Assembly: GCA_028554755.1 (NCBI GenBank)
Contig: JAPTOF010000030.1
Location: forward strand, 1,718,247-1,782,246
From: Cordia subcordata
Lineage: Eukaryota; Streptophyta; Magnoliopsida; Boraginales; Cordiaceae
Direction: 5' to 3'
DNA length: 64,000 nucleotides
Shown: positions 33,790-44,215 of the stretch, piece by piece
Layout: each line of letters opens with the position of its first letter
Position numbering within the stretch: the stretch's first letter is position 1
Notes under the pieces: model-generated
What the model was told of the DNA's origin: nothing
Seen by the model: the letters and a program-made list of their open reading frames with translations, nothing else
The model's database searches: none
Made by a program: the position numbers and the translations under genes

Positions 33790-35869
33790 CTTGACACAAT
33801 ATTTGGATCATTCCCCATTTCACCTTCCTCAAGATTGCTTGCAAGGTTAAGGTTGTTTATCACTTCTTCTTCAAGAGCTTGGAATTGATTTTTGTGTTGA
33901 AAATTTGGGCTAGAAGCGCCACTAGCATTGCTCTTTGGTTTTGGAGAGCTTGGCTAAGAAGGGGCAGTCACTATCATAGTTGTGTTTGCATCATTGGACT
34001 TTTCAAAGTTGGAAGCATATTTATCATTTGTTGAGGGCTTTTTACCAACCACTTGCCATTCCTCTTGCAACTTTTTCTTGGGTGCTTTGGTAGTAATTAA
34101 AGTATTTGGAGCTTTCTGGACTTTTGGCTTCAATGGGCATTTTTCCTCAACATGTCCCACTATCTTGCAAAGAGAGCATTTTAGGGATTTCCATGCATAC
34201 TCAACATCAACTTGAGCATGGGAACCATATCCAAGTTTTGCAAAAATAACATCCAGTAGGTTTTATTCCAAATTAACCTCAATACAAACCCTTGCAAACT
34301 CCAAATTTCTTTTTGATTTGGTCAAAGCATCCATTTGAATAGGTCTTCCAATAAAAGATGCAACATAGTTTAAACCTCTTTTTGACCAGAGACTCATTGG
34401 AATATTCCAAAGCTTAACCCATAATGGAACCTTATTGTAATTCAAGTTGATGTATTCAAGGTTTGCCTTCCATTTTCTTAGAAGTAATGGTCTATGATTT
34501 ACATGCCATAGTTGTTGCAACATCTTTTGACAATATTCTTCTTTCTTAAACTTGAAAATATAAAGACCCTTAGATTTGTGAAAGATTTCCACATTGCCAA
34601 ACTTCCACCAAGCAACCTCAACCATGTTTTTAATTAGGAAGAAAGGTGAGAGAGGGGAGCACCTAAAAATTGGCCTATAAAACAGTGAGTCCATAATTTA
34701 TCACCTTCATCATATAAATCCTCTGGAGGGTCAGCAGCATTTCTAACTCCATTCACCACATTAACTTCAATTTCTTCCTCAAATTGTAAATTTGTGTGCA
34801 TGAATTCGGCAAAATACCCTCCCCAACCAGTGGAGAGAGCTTTGGAACAAGGTTCATATCTAAATTTAGGTGGTTTCTTCCATGCATTTGGTTCAATATT
34901 TGGTTGAGCTCCACAAATTTTCCTTCTTGATTTTCAGCTTTTTGATGCAAAGGAGAAGACTGAAATTTTCTTTCCAAAGGGCCACAGTTTCCTTCTCCAA
35001 GCGAGGTGAATGGTTAAGTTGGAGTTAAGTATGATTTGGCATTATTAATGACATGGCTTCCATGTCATGTTGAGGGTGGGCCTCCATTTTGATTGCTAAA
35101 AACACTTTAAAAGAACTTGAGCTAAGTAGAGGGAAATTTTCAACAAAAGCAATAGATTTTTATTTGGATTTTATAGCTCAAGAGATTGCTTCAAATCTTG
35201 TGCATGAGTTGTTGAATTTTGGTTGGCTCTTACTGAAAAAGGGCTGCCAAAACTAGGAGAAGTACTTTCCAGGTTAGTCCTAAGGGTATTACCTGGGAAG
35301 AGTTTGTTTTGTCCATTGCGCGATTGTATTTTTCTAGCTTCTTCTTTCTCTTCTTTTTCTTTCCCACTAGAAGAGCCAAGTGAGTAATTTTTGGCATTTA
35401 TAAGTGTTCTTCATGTTTGAAGGGGTTGCTCAAGCTAGAGGAAGCATGATTTCTAACCGAGAAGACAAAGAGCTTTTGAGCAAAAACTATTTCGACCATT
35501 TTCTGTTTTGATGGAGATTCTTTCCATTTTCTGTTTTGATGGAGATTCTTTCCATTTTCTTGAAAGAGATAAGGATCTCGCTTTTCTTAATAAGCTTTTC
35601 ACAAGCTCCATCTTTGTTTTTCCTTTCTTATCTTGTAGTTCTCTAAACATTTTTCTAGATTCAAAAGCATGAAAAACATCATGAAGCTCCTTGCTAGAGG
35701 TTGATGAAACCTCTTCATTCTCAATAGGAGAACTTGAAGATGTTGATTCAACCTCATCTAAAGCACCATGGGATTGATTAACTAAAGAATAAAATTCCTT
35801 TACTTACTTCTTTGTTGAAATGCACGTAGTTTGCCTAGTAGAAGATGACCCTTTCTTCTTTCTTGCCAT
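33790..35869 (-). pseudogene. LINE E ORF1 (DUF4283-like domain and CCHC knuckle)
   Basis: RNA-binding ORF1 protein of the L1-type element. The start is ATG at 35869 (MARKKKGSSS), about 185 bases from the 5' end. A Ser/Lys-rich N-terminus is followed by the DUF4283-like domain at 34694-34263: KSKGLYIFKFKKEEYCQKML, then HRPLLLRKWKANLEY and GRPIQMDAL. The knuckle just upstream of 34160 reads CSLCKIVGHVEEKC, an intact CX2CX4HX4C. The C-terminus is acidic (NLEEGEMGNDP) and ends shortly before ORF2. Stops and frameshifts split it. A 28-bp tandem duplication sits near 35500-35555. Confidence 0.86.
35500..35555 (-). repeat. 28-bp tandem duplication in LINE E ORF1
   Basis: The phrase CATTTTCTGTTTTGATGGAG recurs with a period of 28 bases, giving a repeated Lys/Arg/Ser-rich stretch on the minus strand. 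Period 28 shifts the frame. Confidence 0.8.
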
Positions 35870-36054
35870 GGAAAATCAAATGATGAGGTCGAGGGATGGG
35901 TATGGAAAAGTGTTTAGGTTTCAAAGGTTGGGGCTGGGAAAAAAAAGGTTAAAAGATGAGACTGAAGATGGAATTTTGTGGTGCGTGGTGGCGTAGAGAA
36001 GTGGTGAGGTGGTGGCCGATGGCAAGAAAATTCTTATGCGGGTTGCATTTTGTT
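35870..36054 (-). other. LINE E 5' UTR
   Basis: About 185 bases rich, on minus, in CCACCAC-type triplets, as in other 5' ends of this family (F at 38139-38324, K at 48452). L1 promoters are internal to the 5' UTR, so this is the likely promoter region, though no element is recognisable by eye. Confidence 0.6.
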
Positions 36055-36063
36055 AAGTAGATT

Positions 36064-38324
36064 CAATCTTGTTATAACAAGTTGCTCTTTGTATTATGTT
36101 GTATTCCATCATTCTCTTGGGCATTCAAAGGAGGATGAATTTGTGCACCAATTTCTCCTTCCTCAAAGTTTTCCATCCCTTCAAGAACCCCAAAAGGATT
36201 CTTTGAGCAAGAAGGGTCAAGTGGTGGTCTGTCCACATTAAGTACAAGTGGCTGAGAGACTTCTTCTTTGGGAATAGAATAAGTTTGAGGTTCCATCCTT
36301 CTTCATTTGAGGCCTTTTTTTTATCAACAATTCTCCATTCATTAAAGTACTTGGGCTTTGAAGCATTTTGTCAAACAAGTGTATTTTGGTGCTTTGGTTG
36401 ATTATGTTGAGAGGAAAGTTGTTGTGGCTTGATGGGACATTTCTCTTCAACATGTCCAACCAACTTGCAATGTTTGCACTTTAGTGGCCTCCAAGTATAC
36501 TCAATTTCAACCTTTGCCCGAGATCCATCTCTAAGTTTTAGAAAGATGAATTCGCAACTTCTCATCCATATTGACTTCAATGCATATTCTTGAAAACTCC
36601 AAATTTCTCCCAGATTCCATCAAGGAATCCATTTGCAAAGGCTTCCCTATGAATGAAGCAACATATCCCAATCCTCTTTTTAACCAAAGACTCATAGGAA
36701 CATTTCAAAGCTTAACCCATATTGGAACTCTATTGTAATGTAAGTTGACATACTCAAGATTTGGCTTCCATTTCCTAAGAAGTAAAGGCCTATGATTGAC
36801 ATGCCAAAGTTGTTGTAACACTCTTTGACAAAATTCCTCTTTTTCAAATTTGAAGACATACAAGGCTTTACCTTTGTTAAAAATGTCCACTTTGCCAAAC
36901 TTCCACCATGCATATTCCACCATATTTTTAATAAGGAAGAAGGAGGTGGAGCTCCTAAGAATTGCCCAACAAGACAATGAGTCCATAAATTATCCCCTTT
37001 ATCATAGATATCAACCGGGGGGTCAACAACCTCTCTAACCCCATCAACTACTTTAAATTCACATTTTTCATCAAATTGTAAATTATTATCCATAAATTCT
37101 GCAAAGTCTCCTCCCCATTTTGAAGTTAGAGTACTAGTTGTGGGGGTATACCTTAGTGATGGCAACTTTTTCCATGTGTTAAGTTGTTTGCTACCTTTGC
37201 CTTTTTTAACCATGCCTTCCAAAGTAACATTCACGTTTGCTTGCTAATTGTCTTTAAGTAAAACCAAGCCCTCTTGTCTTTCCTTGATTAAAGGAATATC
37301 TTGACTAGAAGATAATGTGGATGCTTTTAATGACTTGGCAGCCATGTCATTTGAGGAGTGGGACATATCTTTTTCATCTTCAACAAGAGTGTATGAGCAG
37401 AGTGGTGGAAATGAATTATCCTAGGCTTTTGCAATTTGCAATTGGCTAGGGCCATGTGGCTCTTGCACTTTTCTTGAGTTAGAAGAGTGATAAGTCGGGC
37501 TATGTATGGGAGTGGCTGAAAAGTGGCTACCATTTACAGTTAGAGTATTAACCAGTGATATGTCGGGCTATGTATTTACAGTTAGAGTATTAACCATTGT
37601 GTCAACATAGTCCTTACTTGATGTATGTAGTTTTTGCCCATTAGATAAGGACTTATCTTCTCTTTTTTCTTCCTTTGAATTCAGCACGCCATGGGAAGAA
37701 AATTGAGCTTCAATCTTCTAATTTTACCTTTTACTTGAATTGCAAGAGCCAAACGTACCATCATCTCTATTTGAGGGAGTGAATAGTTTTTTTGCAATCT
37801 CTATTTCTATACTCTTCTTCTCCAAGATGTGTTCCTTGCATTTGCTTGGAGGAGAAAGGGATCTTGTTTTTCTAGCTAACTCTTCTCAAGTTTTGTTTAG
37901 CTTCATCTTGCTCACCAAGGTTCTCCTTATAAGTCTTTCCAAATTTAAAAGCTTTAAAAGGCTCTTGGAGCTCTTTGCTATAGGTTGAAGAGAGGACTTG
38001 AAGATGTTAAGTCAACCTCATCCCTAACATTACAAGCTTGATTTGAAGAGGAGCAAACCTCTGAAACTTGTTTCCTAGTCAAAATACGAGCACTTCCATG
38101 CATAGATGAAATAATACTTTGCTTCTTCTTCTTTGCCATGAAAGCCAAAGATTGGGGCTAAGAGACGAGTTTGGGGAAAATGTTTAGGCTAAAATGTTTA
38201 AGGTTAATGATGGATGAAGGTTTTTTTGGTGGTGGCGAGTGGTGGAAGGGTGGTGGCTAATGGCTAGTAGTTTCGAGAAAGGTGAGAGCATTTTGGTAGA
38301 GAGAGAAAGGTTTTTCTTGGGATA
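36064..38324 (-). mobile_element. LINE F: 5' part, ORF1 only
   Basis: An antisense LINE with its 5' end at about 38324 and coding region starting at 38139; it stops at about 36064 at the end of ORF1, with no ORF2 and no poly(A). AAGTAGATT occurs at both edges (36055-36063 and 38325-38333), so it may mark an insertion duplication. LINE E begins directly to the left in the same direction. Confidence 0.75.
36072..38139 (-). pseudogene. LINE F ORF1 (DUF4283-like domain and CCHC knuckle)
   Basis: The start is ATG at 38139 (MAKKKKQSI). The mid region 37234-36690 has WGGDFAEFMDNNLQFDEKCE and GVREVVDPPVDIYDKGDNLW, a stretch also visible at the right end of the window. The DUF4283-like domain (36986-36705) reads GKALYVFKFEKEEFCQRVLQ and HRPLLLRKWKPNLEYVNL. 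The knuckle at about 36490-36440 is CKHCKLVGHVEEKC, intact. The C-terminus near 36296-36072 is acidic with ENFEEGEIGAQIHPP. Several frame breaks. Confidence 0.85.
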
Positions 38325-38326
38325 AA

Positions 38327-40016
38327 GTAGATTGGATTGTAATTTGCATCACTAGACCTAGCTTCTCTATTCCTTTGAATGGAAGTCTTGAAGGTTATTT
38401 TATAGGGGCAAATGGCATTGGACAAGGTGACCCACTTTCTCCATGTCTTTTTGTCATTTAGATGGAGGTGTTAACTTGTTTGACAAATGGCTTGGCTTAT
38501 GATACAAGATTTGGGTTTCATAAAAAATGCTTTAAACTCAAGCTCAACCATCTTTGCTTTATTGATGATCTCTTTATCTTTTGCAAAGGCAATGTAGGTT
38601 CTATTGAATGTGTGCTGAATGTTATTAATGAATTCTTTGATCTCTCGAGTTTGAAGGTCAATCCATCTAAAAGTGATATTTTTTTGGGTGGCATTTCCTA
38701 TGAATCAAAACTTCTATTCTTAACAAAGTGGATTTCAAAGAGGGAGCACTACCAATCCATTATTTTGGAGTCCGTTAATTTCAAGAAATCTCAAAAAAGG
38801 TGATTGCCTTCCTCTCTTGAAGAAAATCACTAAGAAGCTTGAGCATTGGACTAATCATTGGCTTTCTTATATTGGAAGACTTCTTCTCATCAAATCAACT
38901 CTTTTGCAAATTTGTGCTCATTAGGCTAGTTCCTTTCTTCTTCCTAAGAGTATCATTAATTTTAGAGCTTTTCTTTGGGATGGAACCAGGGATAGAATTG
39001 CTTGGCATGATGTTTGTGTTCCTTTGGATAAGGGTGGGTTGGGTATTCGGAGAATAGAGGATATCAATCTCACCTTCTTGCTCAAGACTTTTTTAAGAAT
39101 GTATTCTTCCAAAAACTCACTTTAGAGTAATTGGATCTTCTCAAACTATATCAAGGAAGGCTCCATTTGGAACTTATCCATCCCAAATGATGCAAGCTAG
39201 ATTCTTAAAAGTCTCATCAAATGCTCTAACATTGCTAGATCATATATTACCCATTGAATTGGCAATAGGAGGAACACTCGCTTTTGGCTTAACAAATGGC
39301 ATGTTGGGGAGTTCTTCATAACTTCAAAAGTGATCTTTTCAACTATTTGGACAACTACTCCAAAGTATGTGACATCTTTATTAATTGGAGCTTGGAATTG
39401 GCTGAACTACCTTAGTCATGTTAATGAGGCAAACGACTTGCTTATGGAGGACATTGAGCATTCCTTTTCTTGGGATCTCTCCCCAAATGGTGATTTCATG
39501 TTCTCACATACTTGGGATCATATTAGGGTACATAAAAGCAAAGTTACTTGGCAAAATATCATTTGGTATAAGGGCCATACACCAAAACATGCATTCATTG
39601 CTTGCTGGCTATTCATGATAAACTCAATCTGAATACCATTTAATCTCATGGAGTTTAGAGATTAATCTTTCATGTATCTTTTGCAACATGGCATGCGAAA
39701 CAAGAGATCATCTCTTCTTCCTTTGTAGCTTCACTCGAAGAATCTGGAGAAAAGGGCTTTAACTCACCCTTGTCAATTTCGTATTGGAAGATTGGGAAGA
39801 CTTTCAACTTTCATCACATCATTTGCTTTGGAGAAGAACCTTAGAGCAACCATTTTGAAGCATCTTTGGAAAGCAACTATCTATTTTGTTTGGCAAGAGA
39901 GAAACAATCACATTTTTAACACTGGAGCCAAGACAAAAGGCCATGTTTTTCATCCATTTCAAATCATGTTAGAACTAAATGCATTGTTGGTAAAAAGTTC
40001 ATCTCGTCTTGTATAA
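38327..40016 (+). pseudogene. LINE G ORF2 remnant (palm to zf-RVT)
   Basis: It opens with NGSLEGYFIGANGIGQGDPL of the palm. The catalytic box at about 38558 is FIDDLFIFC, keeping both Asp. 38641-38800 continues with LKVNPSKSDIFLGGISYESK. The thumb/connection follows in mixed frames, then 39330-39632 (SWDLSPNGDFMFSHTWDHIR, WYKGHTPKHAFIACWL) and the C-terminal tail 39792-40016 (ALEKNLRATILKHLWKATIY). Stops and frameshifts throughout; non-functional. Confidence 0.86.
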
Positions 40017-40136
40017 ATAGATCGCTTTGTAAATATTGGGGATAGAGAATTTACTTGTATAGGGATGCTCCTTTTGTGTACAACTTTTGCTCATTTTTCT
40101 TTTAATACAAAATCACTCATTTTTCTCACAAAAAAA
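38327..40136 (+). mobile_element. LINE G: RT core to poly(A)
   Basis: A plus-strand L1-type fragment starting in mid palm next to LINE F's 5' end and ending in a short poly(A) at 40130-40136 preceded by TTTTTCTCAC. The 5' part is missing at the LINE F edge. 40137-40221 after it is an 85-base stretch with its own A9 run that I cannot assign. Confidence 0.85.
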
Positions 40137-40221
40137 TGTATTCCTAACTTGTGGGGGTGTTGGCTTTTAATTTGTACTTTTTTGCGTTTTAATAATATCT
40201 TGCTTAATTTGTAAAAAAAAA

Positions 40222-40705
40222 TATGGCATATGAATAATAGGCCTTTGCTCTTGAGAAAATGGCAAACACACCTTGAATTCATAAATTTCTCTTGCAATAA
40301 GGTTCCTATATGGGTAAAGATGAAAGATGTCCTCCTTAGTTTAAGATCAAAAGGAGGATTTAGCTACATGGCTTCTTTCATTAGGCGGCCAATCCAAATT
40401 GATGCATTAACAGAATCTAGAAGAAACCATGAATTTGCAAGGGTATGTATTGAAGTCAATTTGGAAGAAAAATTGCCGAATGAGATCTTTCCAAAGCTAG
40501 GGATGGTTATAAGGCACGGGTTATTGTTGAATACGCATGGAAACCCAATGTGAGCACTCATTGAAAGATGGTTGGACATTTGGTTGATCATTGCCTCTCT
40601 AAACCAAAAGTTCATGCTCAACAACCTCAAATCTCAAGGGTGGCTACTTCTCACAAAACTTTTGACACTTGGAAGGTTGTTGGAAAGAAAAAGGTCTCTC
40701 AAGAA
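40222..40705 (+). pseudogene. LINE H ORF1, first piece
   Basis: DUF4283-like domain, second half: NNRPLLLRKWQTHLEFINFS, then KVPIWVKMKDV and RRPIQIDALTESRRNHEF. The knuckle region after 40550 is broken by frameshifts. It ends at KVVGKKKVSQ, where LINE I is inserted. Confidence 0.84.
40688..40705 (+). repeat. Target-site duplication, left (LINE I)
   Basis: AAAAAGGTCTCTCAAGAA matches AAAAAGGTCTATCAAGAA at 41653-41670 with one difference over 18 bases. It sits inside ORF1 of LINE H. Confidence 0.87.
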
Positions 40706-41657
40706 GGATATTAAAGATGCTCTTATCCATTCATAATCTTGCTAGACAACACATTTATCACATTGTTGGCACTATGAAGTACACTTCTTTTTGACATGAC
40801 AAATGGCACCCCAAAGTCATTCTTGCAAACTTTTGGAGCTCAATCATCCCAACTGCCTCTTACAATGCAAAAGTGGCCAATCTTTACAACAATGGAACAT
40901 GGAAATGGCCGAAGCATCTCCAACAAGTAAGTTCACCAAATTTTGATCTTGTGGAAAACTCGGTGGATACATTTGTTTGGTCTTTTTCTACCAATGGAGA
41001 TTTCTCTTTCAGACACGCATGGGAGCATTTTAGGAACCAAGGAGATCCCTTCCCTTGGAAAACCCTTGCGTGGCATAAAGGGCACAACCCAAGACATGGC
41101 TTTCTTGTTTGGCTCGCAATTAAGGATAGGCTAAGCACAAAATTCAGAATTCTTACTTGGGGAATACCTCTTTGCCCTCTTTGCATTTTTTCTCATATGG
41201 GGTGTGAACCACATGATCATCTCTTCTTTGAATGTAGCTTTACAAGAAGGATTTGGAGGAATGGATTAAAAATCACTTTGGCACCTGAAAATTTGATTGT
41301 TTGGAATGACATTTTGGAGTACCTCACCCTTCTTGCACTTGAGAAAAATATGATGGCACCTATTTTAAAGCACCTCTTTGGAGCTTCAATCTATCATATA
41401 TGTCTTGAGAGGAATAAAAGTATCTACAACCAGTAAGCACGTACAGAAGAAAGTATCTTTCATATCATTTACAATGATGTATGAGTTGAAATTTCTTATT
41501 GTAGAAATTTCCCACCCACTCGTACAAATATTGAGCTTGGAAAGATATGGAAGATAGATGACACTTTCCACACTCTTGACTTCTTTTGCTTCTTGTACAT
41601 GGTACTCTTTGTTTAGTTTGAGTAATATGCATATTAACTTGCTTCCAAAAAAAAAAA
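40706..41657 (+). mobile_element. LINE I: short 5'-truncated L1-type insertion
   Basis: A 0.95-kb 3' fragment of an L1-type element with poly(A) ending at about 41657, inserted in LINE H ORF1 between 18-bp duplications. Heavy 5' truncation is the usual outcome of target-primed reverse transcription. Confidence 0.87.
40873..41436 (+). pseudogene. LINE I ORF2 C-terminus (zf-RVT)
   Basis: An open stretch of 187 codons with the L1 C-terminal region: SFSTNGDFSFRHAWEHFRNQ, LAWHKGHNPRHGFLVWLAI, then CPLCIFSHMGCEPHDHLFFE and CSFTRRIWRNGL, the Cys/His set of the zf-RVT domain. The tail ALEKNMMAPILKHLFGASIY matches other copies. It is the longest intact piece of this domain in the window but has no RT in front of it. 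Confidence 0.88.
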
Positions 41658-41670
41658 GGTCTATCAAGAA

Positions 41671-42853
41671 AGAAGTGCCCTAAACTATGAGAAATAAGTT
41701 GAATTGGGATCTTCTTCAAATACAATGCATAATACCAATGGAATGATTGCCAAACCATACTCTTGGAAGGAGACACCAAAAATGGACTCAAAGCAAATAA
41801 ATTCTTACAAAGCACTTGAAGATTTTGAAAATTGGGAAGAAAGTGACCTTGTCTCTTGTCTTGGAGATCATGATCATATTGAAGAGCGACTTATGCTTGG
41901 AAAAGATGCATTAAACCAAAGTTCCACTCCTCCACCACCTAAATGATATGTGCATGGAATGTTAGGGGATTTGAGCTCTATTGATTGTATCATGAATATT
42001 TTGATGACTTTCTCTTCATACTCCAGGCTAAAAATCAATAAAGCTAAAAGTGACATTTTTTCTTTGGTAGGGTCTCTTGTGATGATAGAATGGCAATTGT
42101 TGAAAGAGTTGGACTCAGTGAAGGAGAACTTCTAATTCGTTATTTGGGTATCCCTCTTGTCTCAAGAAAGCTTAGAAAAGCTGATTGCTATCCTTCCTTG
42201 GAAAAAATAATGGGAGAGTTGATTCTTGGTGCAACAATTGGCTCTCATTTGTGGGTAGATCTGTGCTTATTAAATCAATCCTTACTCAACTTTGCGCATA
42301 TTGGGAAAATGCTCTTCTTATTCCTAAAGGTGTCTTGGCTGCCACTGAGTCAAAATTAAAGGCTTTCTTGTGGAGAGGTATGGGTCTCAAGGTGGCTTGG
42401 AAGGAGGTTTGTCTTCCCATGCATAAGGAGGGGCTTGGTATAAGAAGTATTGAGGAAATCAACATGGTCTACATGCTCAAAATATTTTGAAGGATGTCTG
42501 CAGCAAAAGAAACAATTTAGAGTCAATGGATCCACACAAATTACATCAAAGATTCTTCCATTTGGGTGTTGCAAACTCTTAGGGATGCGAGTTGGATCTT
42601 CAAGATGATTTTGAGGTGCCGAGGTATTGCGAAAAGCATCATTCAGCATAATATTGGAAATGGCACTAATAAATTTTTTTTTGGATTGACAATTGGAACA
42701 AAGAAGGTTATCTCTTGAAGCATTGGACAAGCACTTTCCAACTCGCTCTCTCTTTTCTAAGGTTAGTGACATCTTCACAAATGGCACTTGGAATTTGCCA
42801 ACTCATCTTCTTCACAATGATGTACCAAATTTTGCACCTCATGAAGACACCTT
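41671..42853 (+). pseudogene. LINE H ORF1 end, ORF2 start and RT piece (fused by deletion)
   Basis: ORF1's acidic C-terminus (ALEDFENWEESDLVSCLGDH) ends at 41946 and overlaps the ORF2 ATG at 41943 by 4 bases, showing the natural ATGA-type overlap of the two frames. ORF2 reads MICAWNVRG, then near 41970 jumps to LSSIDCIMNILMTFSSYSRL of RT. The rest (VWKEVCLP-type connection, 42185-42490) follows in mixed frames until the copia insertion in a segment reading NFAPHEDT. Confidence 0.82.
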
Positions 42854-43084
42854 TGTTAGGATTAGTATGCCCAAAAGCTCACTTGTACATGACATTTTGG
42901 ATATGAAACAATGAATAATCATATTTTTGTTAAATGGCATTATGAGTTTCTTACTTATAATCTCTGTTATGTTTTATCGATGCATGTATGAAGGTCCTTT
43001 GACTTGCACTAATGACTTAGGTGCACAGTGAGGCTAGACACACAGTAGGTCCAAGTCTAGATTTAGTCACGTCATAAATCGAAT
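42854..43084 (+). repeat. Copia LTR start, truncated
   Basis: The first 231 bases of the LTR, TGTTAGGATTAGTATGCC onward. It breaks at CATAAATCGAAT, followed by a 12-base filler that repeats TTTAGTCAC. Confidence 0.85.
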
Positions 43085-43116
43085 ATATTTAGTCACGCAA
43101 TACATGATCACATTAA

Positions 43117-43949
43117 TGTAGGATCGATATTAAGTGTGGGGCATCCTAGTCCATATTTTCTAAATTATAACTAAGAAAACAAGCTAGGAAAATAAAATAA
43201 CCACATTACACACACAAGAACATGCTCAAGAACATATAGAATATAACTAGTGCTTGCAAAAAATATATAAAGCTAACCTCTTGAAGCATGGGGCCTTTGA
43301 TGAACCTAAAACTGGTTACAAGCTTTGTTCCCATTCACGAATAGGGCCACCAAAAATTTACGACAAGGGTGTCGCAATAAGCAACTCCCCAGTCTTCTTC
43401 CCTATGGTTAAAGAGACTTATCTTGAGAGAATAGCCTCTTGTGTGGGAAGAAGCAAAGTAATATGCTCTTGAAAAACTAGAGCAAAAATCACACAATAAG
43501 TGTGTACTATGTGTTGCAGTAATTTCTTGCCAAAAAGGAAGAAATCAACTACAAAGTGGAATACATAAAAGGTGTAGGGTCTTGTCTATTTATAGAGAGA
43601 ATCTTGGCACCCAAAGTTGCTAAACTTTCAATGTGGGAGAAAATTTCCATGTAGTATTTCCTTTATGTAACTTGTCAATCTTGTCTTGGAAGACTTGTGC
43701 AAGTTGTCCACTTGTTTTTGTAGTATTTTGCAAGTTGTCCACTTGTCTTGGAAGACTTAGGCCAAGCCCATTATCCAAGTCCAACACATAGTCCGTAATC
43801 CATGTGGAGGCCCAAGCCCAATAGGAAACCATCCTAGGCTAATTAGGTTATTTTGGACTCTAAAGAAAGCCCAAACCCAATTTCAAGCTTTGGCCCAATA
43901 AGGCTACTACCACAATATGGAATTTGCTCTTTCAAGATTACTCCTAACA
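43117..43949 (-). repeat. Inverted copia LTR with 1-kb internal deletion
   Basis: On minus it starts CCTAACA-complement at 43949, then lacks about the first 1.05 kb of the LTR (junction near 43943) and continues to its CA end at 43117. Its sequence is much closer to the solo LTR at 50577-52470 than to the full LTR at 44216: one residue differs over a 72-codon stretch with the former and about nine with the latter. TATA-like box at 43587-43594. Confidence 0.83.
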
Positions 43950-44215
43950 ATTTCCCACTTGCACTAAAGATTACTTCTGCAAAGCCTAATACCCAAAGAC
44001 TCTAAATGTGTGGCAAACACTTTCTCTGAAAGAGTCTTAGTAAATGGGTCTGCCAGGTTTTCCGTTGAAGCTATCTTGTCAACTACTACATCTCCTCTTT
44101 GGATAAACTCACGGATCAAATGATATTTCCGTTCAATGTGTTTACCCTTTTTGTGATTCCTGGGCTTTTTGCACTGTGAAACAGCACCGTTGTTGTCGCA
44201 ATACAACGTTATTGG
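43950..44215 (-). pseudogene. Copia RNase H C-terminus
   Basis: Minus-strand 44206-43964 is open for 80 codons: MYCDNNGAVSQCKKPRNHKK, then HIERKYHLIREFIQRGDVVV and STENLADPFTKTL, the end of copia RNase H. The catalytic Asp in YCDN is present. It is followed by the purine tract AGTGCAAGTGGGAAATT next to the LTR. Only the last part of the domain exists. Confidence 0.9.

Noticed and set aside
40137..40221. An 85-base stretch ending in A9, perhaps a separate short retroposon.
   Set aside because: Too short, no recognisable head, no target duplication found; left unassigned.
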